Under the pieces are notes generated by a model. It saw only the letters and a program-made list of their open reading frames with translations. It was not told the DNA's origin and searched no databases. From Emergomyces orientalis (Eukaryota; Ascomycota; Eurotiomycetes; Onygenales; Ajellomycetaceae): a stretch of 64,000 bases of DNA. The translations under genes were made by a program, and so were the position numbers. The stretch is from contig MOWL01000067.1 in assembly GCA_002110485.1 (NCBI GenBank), forward strand, positions 62,001 to 126,000, written 5' to 3'. Position 1 is the stretch's first letter, and each line of letters opens with the position of its first letter. Of the stretch, positions 24,528-33,644 are shown in pieces.

Positions 24528-27500
24528 GATAAAAGGAGGTAGGGATATTTGGAGCATTCGTTGCAGCACAAAATCCAGCTATCGGGTTTGGGATTGGTAC
24601 CTTTGTACTGTACATGTACTGTACATGTCTAGTATAGTGCAGTGCTCTGAATTGGAGAAGTTGAAGGTGCCTAGGTACCTAGATGCTTAACATTTAAATG
24701 ACTGACCAGTACATTTTTTGTCAACAGATACCATAACATCTCTCTCAGCCTGCTTGGGAGGCGATTGAGCCATAGAAGAAAATCCAATCCGCATCTTTCA
24801 TCAAAGCCCATGCCAGTTCTACGATTTATCAAAACTTGCTCCCTTCATCATCAAACATCAAACATCAATATCCGAGCCCCTTTCTTCAATTAAGACAGCA
24901 TATATTTGGTTTGGACTTTGTTCTCGAAGGGACAGGAGCTATCGAAACACCGGTGAGTCGGGATGACCACTCCAAAATATGCTGTCAAGCAAAAGGGTTG
25001 CTTATTCATTGAGGCTGCAGTAGGAACTTGAGGATTTCAGTCTGCAATAACTGCTCCTCAAGTGTTTTGAAGATTATCGATTCCCTTGCCTTGAGGTTGT
25101 CTCCATGACATGATACAACACTTTTCTTATCCGTACAATTCCTCGTACAGGGCGTAAACCGGGCGGGATACGAACTGTTGTATCCTTGCAGGGCCCGAGA
25201 AAAGTATATATTCTCCTTTCGAGAGATCCAAGCCACATCAATATCATATCCGACTATGGAAATATACGGCCAATTCCCAACAGACTTTGCGAGCCATCGG
25301 GTCGCTGAGGGCATCCCGGGGGTATTCGATCTCCGTTTTGATTGGCAGGCGGCCCAGGAAGGTCAGCATGGTTCACGCATGATGAGGAGAGTTCTGACGA
25401 CCTATAGAAATGAGGGGGAAAAGAACTTGTAGGCCGATTGTCCGTGACTTCTATGAGATCGCAGTCCAGGAACGCGTTCGATGGTTGCTTCATTCTAACT
25501 AAGCCGGCCGTCTCTTCAACTGTGCCTTAACTTGTCTAGGAAGAAACCAGTGTCTTCCATAAGATCCCAACTGGATGGGGCAGCGCATTGGAAGAAACGG
25601 CGATATTTAAAGACCACATTTTGATTCAGCAGCCCAGATGCGCCAGGAAGCACTGTACCTATGCCTAACAACAAGACTCTTATCTGCTGAATGAATGAAA
25701 GCTACTATTCTTTCTAGGATGAGTGAAGAGTGAAGAGCATATGTGAACTTGCCTATTCTTCTTTATAGTAGTGACCTTTTCTCTTCAATGACAACAACCC
25801 AATTTGCTCTGTTGTTGAAAACAACAGAACTCTCAACGCAATGCAGCAACCCACAAAAGGGGTAGCTAATAATTACTCCTTCTCAGCTCCCTATTCCCAC
25901 AGTATCCCAGCCAGTCCAGCCGCATCCCCATTGTCAAGTGATCCAGCAAGGGAGCTGAGTAATCTGCAGAGCAAAAGGAATTAGGAATGCATCGTTTCCC
26001 CACCCTGTTTCGTTGTCCCCTCGAAATCACAAGCGATCGAGTTCTGGATTCGGTATGGCCTGTGATTCAGCCTTCCCTGCCGTACTCGTCATGGCACATC
26101 CTGGCTACCAAAAAATAGTTAAACCTGTTCAACTAGTTTAACTATATTCAAGCTCTGTTTCCTTAAGATACAGGGCTCTCAAGTGTCCGGAGTTCGCTCA
26201 CGACGAGGGGGGCTTTGCAACACTTGGCCTACCAAAGATGCGGGCCTGAGTTGGAGTGAGTGTCCATTACCTACAGGTGTTGAGCGGGACAGCGCTTTTT
26301 GGAAACGGGCAGGTCCTAAATTGCCGATGTCACTGCGACCTGTGAACATTATTTATTAGTGGAATTTCGATACGGGCTCCCAAGCCCAGTTGAACAAACA
26401 TGGGCAAACCATAATAATGCATAAATGGCGGAAATCCAGGGGGCTTGGAGGAAGAAGAATAATATTGGGTGGCAGATTTGTGATGATACCTCGGGAAACG
26501 AAACATCGAGCGTACCCAGAGTGTGGAGATCATCACTGTCATCTCCTGTGGAGGACGCCAGTCGTGGTTAGTTAACATTAGCAGGAACTTGGAGGAGTCC
26601 AGGCTCTGGGAAAACGTCATTTCAAACCTACTGCATACAAACAGGAAACTGGACATTCTTACAAAATCACGTCGGAGTGGTTGGTTGAGGAGATATTTAA
26701 TTATTAAAGTGTACACAGAAACCATGGATGTACTATTAACGACGCAATGAGATACAGTGTATGGATGGTGGCCGAGGGTGTCCGACCTCTCATGGTTCAT
26801 GGTCGCAAGCCCTAATGGCCCGATTGGGAAACGCGAATAACCCCACGATCCGTCTCCATCTTGTTCCAGCCCGGTGAAGCGACATCAACCACCTGGTACC
26901 GCTATCACAAGCTTACCAGGTTCTCCACCAGTCAACTCTTTGAGGAATACAGAATTCGTCTTTGCTCCTCTGCCAGGGGGGGTGAAATCCCCGTCATCTA
27001 CCCTTCGCCATCTCGTATTGTGTTCTATTTATTCCCTCGAACACAAGGCCCACAAACCTGAAGTATATTCTCAATCTTCGTTCCACGCAAGCAATGCCTC
27101 ATTATTGTCCAAGATATTGCACTTTCAACGGGACGGGCCATTATTGGGTAAACTTCGACCAGGATCATGAGGTGACATGGCTTAGGGCCAGGGTATCCCG
27201 GCCAAGGAGCCCACCAGCCAATAACTACCAGGCGAAGTCAGAAGCCTAACCAAACCATCCCCGGATTTAATTATGTTGGTCCTTCACAAGAACCAGGCTG
27301 CCTTGAACACGAGAAATATTATGCGAATGAGTGCATGCCGTGGACGAGTAACTATGTGTGTGGCGATGATGTCGCTGCTTGGCCCGCAAGAAGGTTGTAC
27401 GGATCCGCTCGGGTAGCAAAACCATGCCCTGGTTGTCTGTGCCTGGAGTGCATAAGCACCGCCGATTTGATTGGCGAGCTGTGTGGTTGAATGCTGCTCG

Positions 27501-28589
27501 AAAAATCCAAGGGAAAAAGTGGAAGTAATTTCACCCCAATATTGCAGTTTTGAGAGCTACTTGGTCTTCGATTTCCTGCAGTGCTCATCTGCCAGCAGTT
27601 GATATTAACAATTTGATACCGGTTAGATGCCCATGCGATCAAGTTCCTCATTAGGGCAAGTTTGAAAATTCGAAAAATTATTTGTTCGTATTTTGGCCAT
27701 TCTCTGTGTCCTTTGGGGATCGCTTCACGCTCCACCGAGCGAACTAAAGCTTATTGCAGTTAGCCACTCAACTAAACTTCCTGATCCGTGCGGCTTACCA
27801 TGTTTGGATTTTGTGAAACAAACCCACCACCCCCCTATTTGTATTTTTTCCGTCCTCTTCTTGCACATCAGTACTGACATTGCAGCTTACAATCCGATAG
27901 CATATCATCCTGCCGTCCAATGATATAAGTGGCATATCTCCACCCGACATGTATCTCTTTCTCGATTCACCCGGCGACGAGAATTGCGGCTAAATTATGC
28001 TTATTCACAAGGCTGTAACGGACGCGATTGCTTTTTATAGTATCTCGCCCTTTATATTGCTTCGTGTTTGACCTGGCAAGCGCCATATCCCGTCTCTGTT
28101 GAGTACACCTGAGGTTCGATCTCTGAAAAAAATTAAGCTGTGGATATGCAGCTTCTCGTATCATCATCGTCCTGGCATTAAGTCGATTCAACCAGCACCC
28201 TTGCATGTTTCGAACTGGGCCTTTCCCACCCCAGCCCCCTTCCGGGGTTGGAAGGCTGAGAGTAAAGGACATCGTGTTTCCGCAACGGACTGTATACGAG
28301 CAGATGTTGAAGCAAGTCGTCAAATGAGGGGCGATGAGGCTTAAGCGTTCCTTCTCACCCCTTAAAAAATGGGACCTTGTTAGCGTCGTCTAATTGGCTA
28401 ACCGAAGGTTTGAACATAAAAGCACCGCTTAACCCACCTCTGTTGTCGTCTATTTCCATCCATTAGCATCAATAAAACTTCAAAACACCAGCAACCAGAA
28501 ATACACACTCCGGTTTGCTTTTCTTTTTTTGTTTTCCGCATTCTCCGATCGATTGCCCTTTTCTTACTCCATCGAACACCCCGCCCAAA

Positions 28590-29582
28590 ATGGGGCTCGA
28601 TAGCGCCGTCCCGGGGCCGAGGCAAGGCATCTGGGGAGCTGTCTTCGGCCAACGATCCTCCAATAAAAAGCTATTAATGCTGATCCGCTTCGCTGTCTTC
28701 GCCCTCATTGTCTGCTACCACCAGTCAATAATCCAACCAGCCCATGCCATTAAATTTGTTAGTCGCAAGCAATGGGGAGCCAAGTCCGCGAAGTCCTCAA
28801 TGACACCAGTGGGCAGTCCCAAAGGTGTAAAGATCCATTACACTGGCGGGCACATGCCCAAAGGCGGCCACTCCGCGTGCGCAGGAAAGCTGAGAGGCAT
28901 CCAGAGCCAACACCTAAATCACCCGACAGAAGGTTACAGCGACATTGCATACACTCTTGCCGTCTGCCAACACGGCTACGTGTTCGAGGCTCGCGGCGCC
29001 AAATGGCGCACCGGTGCCAACGGCAACGGGCAGCTGAATAGAAATCATCAATCGGTTCTCGGATTAGTTGGCTCCTCTGGTGACACGCAACCCTCGAGCG
29101 CAATGATCCAAGGTATCAAGGATGCCGTTACCTACTTACGCCAGAAGGGTTGCGGGAAGGAAGTTAAAGGCCATCGTGATGGATTCTCGACCGCATGTCC
29201 GGGTGGCCCACTTTACAAACTTCTCAAGGACGGCAAGCTTAATCCTTCTGGGGGCGGAGGTGGCGGTAAGAAGCCGAAGCCGAAGCCGAAGCCTAAGCCC
29301 AAGAATCCCAAGAAGCCTGGGAAGAGTAACCCAAAGAAAACAATCAAGTTCCCCGGCGCTTCGTGGTTCCATAGCAAGCCAAAGAGCAGCACCATTACGG
29401 CGATGGGTAAACGACTAGTTGCAGAGGGTTGCAGCGCATACAAGGAGGGGCCAGGCCCCCAGTGGACTGATGTGGACCGCGCTTCGTACAAGAAGTGGCA
29501 GGAGAAACTAGGGTACAAGGGTAAGGATGCCGATGGGTGGCCCGGGAAGGCAAGTTGGGATAAGCTCAAAGTTCGGAAATAA
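28590..29582 (+). CDS. Secreted peptidoglycan amidase (PGRP/amidase_2) with actinobacterial-type C-terminal module
   Basis: The predicted activity is cleavage of the N-acetylmuramoyl-L-alanine bond of bacterial peptidoglycan, a polymer fungi do not make. The gene is a single exon of 330 aa. A hydrophobic segment at about 28-52 (KLLMLIRFAVFALIVCY...) ends in AHA-I, a good signal-peptide site, though a retained anchor is possible. The amidase_2/PGRP domain spans about 55-215. Zinc ligands are His83 (KIHYTGG), His195 (GHRDGFS) and Cys203 (TACPGG); the catalytic Tyr is Tyr121 (SDIAYTL). A linker (Gly6, then KPKPKPKPKPK) leads to a C-terminal module (about 253-328) with FPGASWF, ITAMGKRLVAEGC, YKKWQEKLGY and DADGWPGKASWDKLKV. 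This module is familiar from actinobacterial and actinophage lysins and is probably a wall-binding domain. The ATG at 28590 has strong context (CCAAAATGG); the frame is open 25 codons further upstream. Confidence 0.92.
   Translation: MGLDSAVPGPRQGIWGAVFGQRSSNKKLLMLIRFAVFALIVCYHQSIIQPAHAIKFVSRKQWGAKSAKSSMTPVGSPKGVKIHYTGGHMPKGGHSACAGKLRGIQSQHLNHPTEGYSDIAYTLAVCQHGYVFEARGAKWRTGANGNGQLNRNHQSVLGLVGSSGDTQPSSAMIQGIKDAVTYLRQKGCGKEVKGHRDGFSTACPGGPLYKLLKDGKLNPSGGGGGGKKPKPKPKPKPKNPKKPGKSNPKKTIKFPGASWFHSKPKSSTITAMGKRLVAEGCSAYKEGPGPQWTDVDRASYKKWQEKLGYKGKDADGWPGKASWDKLKVRK
29272..29306 (+). repeat. In-frame (AAGCCG/AAGCCT)n encoding a Lys-Pro linker
   Basis: A tandem hexamer codes for consecutive KP units between the amidase and C-terminal modules. 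Its unit length preserves the reading frame, so the linker can vary in length between strains. Confidence 0.85.
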
Positions 29583-31673
29583 ACGCACGGAAGATACACG
29601 GTCTTCTACAGTCGGCGTTTGACGCGGGATTAATCGTGGGATGTGATATGGGTGCATTTGTTGAGTTGTTGTGGGCTCAGATTGCGAACCCTTGGGTTGG
29701 AGAGATTTCAATTTCAGATGTTTCTGGCATATTTCGCATACCTCGTGTTTCTTTTCCTTTCCGTCGCCCAACCCTCATCGGCTTTTCCCCATACATATAT
29801 ATTGCATATAGTATTTCATTTCTGTATATTCTAGGAATTTCATTTCCCACTTCCATTTTGTCAGCAATGCATTCATCACAAATAGAGTGTATTTCCCCGA
29901 ATTCGCCTTTCAATTTCCTTGTTAGAATAATACTTACCATATTTGTCAAATTAACCAAGCATATATCATCATCTTCTTCTTCTTCTTCTTCTTCTTCCCC
30001 TTCTTCGCCAGTTTGCTTTCGCCCCCATCTCTGCTCTTCAAAACCTCGATCGAATTAAAGTGTCAGACGCAACCAAATCAAGATAATGCCAAGCCGCCGA
30101 CAAAATACTCAACACCCAAGACCAGAGCACTTCCAGCGAACGCCCTTGTGTTTATTCAACAGGAGAAAAAGAGGTTCATATTACATGGGTGTAAGCCATT
30201 CTTTTCGCGTTTACACCCTAACTCTAACACTTTCATGCCTGTTGGCAAATGAATGTTCAGCTATTGGGGATGAGCCTCACCCTGGAACTGATTTGGTGAC
30301 ATTGCATCAACAACAGTGATCCTAAATAGCTGGCAAAGATCTGGGTTTTCCCATCTTCAGGTCGCATACTCTTTTCTTGAAATACACCCGGAAAAAAGGA
30401 GGGAAAAAATAATTGACAGTCACTCTCTGCTTAGGACGGACAGCCATGGTTTTATTTCTCGGTGTTCAACCTTGTGCGGGGCAGATCATCGCGGATACGA
30501 GTTGGTCTTCAACACCGCCTGCGATGCCCATCTGATCAGACCTTCTCTCCACCGCGTATGAAGAAACTAGGAAAGGCCAAACCACTCATCGCTGCATGGA
30601 GTGGGTGCAACTATTACCACACAACCAACCGGCGCTCATTACCTTACGAGAGCGACGATCGTTATCCCGTCCTTGACATCACAAACTGTTTCGCAGGATC
30701 TAGCAGGATACTGATGTTCATCGGGGGACCCCACCCCATTAATGAGAAACGAGCTTTATTTGAGAAATCATTTTGATTGGGGCGGGAAATTGGAAACAGA
30801 ATGATGGACTACCATTGTATGATATTCATATCGCATCCAGCCAATCCAGCCAATCCAGATTCCATCCTTTTAATGGAACGCCCAATATGTACTGCTATCG
30901 TCACAAGCTTCAAAAGTGAAGCTTCCTGCCGTTGTGCTTACCGCCAACTTCCCTACCGCAAAAAGGGAAACAACAGACTTTACAAACCCCCTCGACCCAG
31001 CCCTGCAGGCCCGGAAACAGAACATTTTATCATACCCAAACTTCACACCTCTAATCTACCTGCTCGGTCCGACCCGTTGACGGAAAGGTCAGTGGAATTA
31101 TCATTCCTAGGGTGATGATGCCCTGACGATTTTATCCAGTGTTGGTCGCTGAGAGACCGGCTGAGCTGAGCAATGCGTGCATCCAGGGGGGGGTTTAGAG
31201 AGATTTGGCTTCCTTCAACAAGGTGATGACCACAAATGATCTTGACATTGCTAATCTTGCAATGCTTGGGGAAGACGACCAGCGAGCCCTTTTGGCTGGT
31301 CAGGCTGCGGTCGATCGTCTTCTTGCATCGGGTAGGATTGCCACACAAGGTGAAGCTATGCTCAAACCCCTATTTCAGGGGCTGAAAGATGGGCCTCCGT
31401 CGACAGAGGAATTCAAGGCACGGCTAAAAGAATTGATGCGCTTCGGAATAGTTATACTTTTTCATCTGGGCCCTTTTGCCCTACAGTACGAATCTAGGGC
31501 ACATTTCCGCGCCTAATTATGTATATAGCAGCAGTAATTTCTGGTGGGCAATGCTTATTTTAAACTTGGGTATGCGACATTTCGCTGTGGGACGATGTAA
31601 AAAATGATTCTGCTTCCCCTGATATCATTCCAAATAGTTTATCTATTCTCATCAGCAAAAACCAAATTAAGAA
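29583..31673. other. Intergenic, amidase gene to tRNA-Arg
   Basis: This holds the 3' flank of the amidase gene and a CTT microsatellite at about 29970-30000. Open frames are short and on both strands. One frame at 31226-31516 has mildly coding-like composition and is listed separately. Nothing else is supportable. Confidence 0.45.
31226..31516 (+). CDS. Doubtful small ORF, function unknown
   Basis: The 96-codon frame begins MTTNDLDIANLAMLGEDDQ and continues with a hydrophilic, helix-prone segment (LLAGQAAVDRLLASGRIATQ, then LKPLFQGLKDGPP). I do not recognise a family. The balanced composition of the first ~75 residues suggests real coding sequence or an exon of an otherwise unseen gene, but the last ~20 residues look like read-through into non-coding DNA. 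The frame opens upstream without another ATG. No signal peptide, cysteine pattern or membrane segment is present. It ends 158 nt before the minus-strand tRNA-Arg gene. It could be a gene remnant. Confidence 0.2.
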   Translation: MTTNDLDIANLAMLGEDDQRALLAGQAAVDRLLASGRIATQGEAMLKPLFQGLKDGPPSTEEFKARLKELMRFGIVILFHLGPFALQYESRAHFRA

Positions 31674-31771
31674 AACCCCCGGCGGGGCTCGAACCCGCAA
31701 CCTTCAGATCTACTTTTCCAAAATTTTTGGATAGATAGAAGTCTGACGCCCTACCATTGGGCTACGGGGGC
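31674..31771 (-). tRNA. tRNA-Arg (anticodon TCT), with intron
   Basis: Read on the minus strand, the acceptor stem GCCCCCG pairs with CGGGGGT, including a G1-U72 wobble as in the yeast tRNA-Arg(UCU), with discriminator T. The D-arm contains TAGCCCAATGGTAGGGCG. The anticodon stem is TCAGA/TCTGA with loop CT-TCT-A...A. The T-arm is GCGGG-TTCGAGC-CCCGC. A 26-nt intron (31710-31735) interrupts the loop one base 3' of the anticodon, leaving a 72-nt mature tRNA. The transcript runs leftward into an A-rich plus strand (T-rich on the coding strand), suitable for Pol III termination. Confidence 0.95.
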
Positions 31772-32104
31772 TGTTTATTGAACTTGATAAATACACTTTT
31801 CCAGCCTTATGAATGGCGCCAACAACCACTGAATCTCCGAGTAACAGCCGATAATTTAGGTCACGTGTTTTCGTGTTTGAGCCCCGCGACGCGGCCAAAT
31901 TCAATTCCAACTCCATCCGGTGAGTTTCAACCTCGACATTTATTATTGGAACACGCTCCAAGCAACGAAAACGAAAACAAAATCTTTCTCAGGTTAAAGT
32001 CACATTCTGCTCAAGCCGCTCAAGCCAATAAATTACTTAACAACCAATATAAATCCTCAGCCACCAGCCCTCCGGAAAAACAATATCGAAAACTGCTACT
32101 AAAC
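31772..32104. promoter_or_regulatory. Divergent upstream region, tRNA-Arg / RPA3
   Basis: 333 bases separate the 5' end of the leftward tRNA from the RPA3 start codon. The frame of RPA3 exon 1 stays open to 31757, but the segment has no conserved sequence, and the family N-terminus fits the ATG at 32105. Confidence 0.5.
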
Positions 32105-32668
32105 ATGTCCCTCTCAACCCCGCGCCTCCTCCCAGAACATCTGCATGCCTTCGTCCCGGGCCCCAGCCACTCAGGCCCGAGCACAATCCGCATCTTAGGA
32201 GTCGTAACAGCATTGCGTGGCGAACATGCGACCATTTCCTGCGGCAGCCATGGGGATGTCACTCTAATTTTGAACCGCGAGGCGCATTTGCAGGTGGGCA
32301 GGATGGTGGATGTTGTTGGGAAGGTTGCGCAGGTGGAGGAGGTAAGTATATCCAATATGCATACACATGTATTGCAAATTTTGTTGAGTTGAAGCGGAGT
32401 GCGGGTGAAAATTGCTAATTGACGGATTTATGTGTAGGGTCTGGGTATTCGGGTTTTGGGAGCGGTGGATTGTGGCGATCCAAAGGATATTGGTAAGTTT
32501 GGTGATATTGGCAGCTGCGAAACGGGGAAAATAGAGAGGGAGAAGGAGAGCGGAAAAAGACAAAAAGAGCTAACAGCTAACTACAACCCCTTCTCATCGA
32601 ATGCAGACTACAAAGTCTACGAACAAGTGGTCGAAGTAACGCATCGCTTAAAAGAAATCTTCTATTAA
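32105..32668 (+). CDS. RFA3: Replication protein A 14-kDa subunit (Rpa3/Rfa3)
   Basis: This is the smallest subunit of the RPA heterotrimer that coats single-stranded DNA in replication, repair and checkpoint signalling. There are three exons, 32105-32341, 32438-32492 and 32607-32668, with introns GTAAGT...TAG and GTAAGT...CAG (96 and 114 nt), giving 117 aa, the usual family length. The OB fold begins with STPRLLPEHLHAFVP. It continues with IRILGVVTALRGEHATISCG, the DVTLILN strand, VGRMVDVVGKVAQ and, after the first intron, IRVLGAVDCGDPKDI. It ends with the C-terminal helix YKVYEQVVEVTHRLKEIFY that packs in the trimer core. Phases of both introns keep the frame. A longer N-terminal reading from 31757 is open but lacks conservation features, and I do not use it. 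Confidence 0.93.
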
Positions 32669-33644
32669 ACTATCGGAATATGAGTGGATGGGCTAGCGAA
32701 AAGGCTCTCCTTCTAGCACTCACATATCGGACGACACCCGCCACCATTTCCTAGCCTCCCTATTAGGCGACGTGTTCAGGGAGAAGAAGACAAAGGGAAG
32801 GAGGTGGATGCCATGTCGCAATTCACTTCCTTGGCATTGACCATTCGTTTGAATCGGCGGAAAATGGAGCTTTTGATGTTGGGAATTTTAGTGAGATTAA
32901 AGTTGTCGATGGAACGAGAGTTTCATTTCTATTTATATACCCTTTATAGGGTGGGTAGCGGAAGGGCGTTTCATTCGACCTTTTTCACTTTTTCTTTCGC
33001 CACCACATTCATTGTTGCTCAGATATGACCTGTATGGATTTTCTTTGGTTGTTCAGGTGCATTTATTATCGTTTACCATTTTATGTCTGGCGTTTCTGAA
33101 ATAGATTTGGCTACTTGATTCATTTTGGTTGGAAACCGCGGTGCATAAGCGGGCGACATGAAACATATGCTTGCTTGATTATTATTCTTGTAGTATGGGT
33201 TAAACCCCTAGAAGAAAAAATGGACTACAAAACATTTTCAAGTTCATAATGGTGAAGTGGAGGTAATCTGCCACCCACTCTTTCATTCATGTTTCCAACA
33301 GATGAATGTATTATGTACAGCGCAAACCAAACACATCAACGACTGTGTAAGTGAAACGGCGTTGAAAAAAACTTAGTCCCATCCACAGTGTTATCCAACA
33401 CAGTGAGAAGGCAAGACAAAGCAAATCATAAACAGGTTCGTAAAAGGGCTAGAAATTCGAACGGGCAACTAGAATCGAAGGGATTCGAAAACAAGAAATG
33501 GTAACCCGAGTATGTACTTGGAAGGAAAGGGGTATTTAAAATCGACATACAAGCGTACAAAAAGAAAAACTAAACGAAAACGCCATTACTCTATCCTTCT
33601 TAGATGACCCCAGAAGCCGATCAATCGAACGTATGTCAATTCAT
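32669..33644. other. Convergent intergenic region, RPA3 / Ams2-Spt21 gene
   Basis: Both neighbours end here, so it holds their 3' ends and possibly overlapping terminators. No open frame or RNA gene is supported. Confidence 0.5.

Larger units (their letters stand above)
23312..28589. other. Long intergenic gap rich in simple repeats
   Basis: No gene is supported across 5.3 kb. The left part is the 3' flank of the Crh gene. From 23.9 to 24.7 kb there are nested GGTACCTAGGTACC-like palindromes, (AAT)n at about 24283-24300, (GATGA)5 followed by (ATGA)n at about 24374-24430, T29 at 24499-24527 and a tandem pair of GTACTGTAC motifs at 24605-24624. From 25 to 28.4 kb open frames of up to 156 codons exist on both strands but overlap and carry no motif. 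The last 150 bases are a promoter and leader for the amidase gene. Confidence 0.5.

Noticed and set aside
29213..29599. Minus-strand frame with GFGFGFG and Pro-rich runs
   Set aside because: Shadow of the Lys-Pro and Gly linker of the amidase gene.
31757..32104. N-terminal extension of RPA3
   Set aside because: The frame is open but the sequence lacks conserved features, overlaps the tRNA-Arg gene at its left end, and would double the family's normal length.
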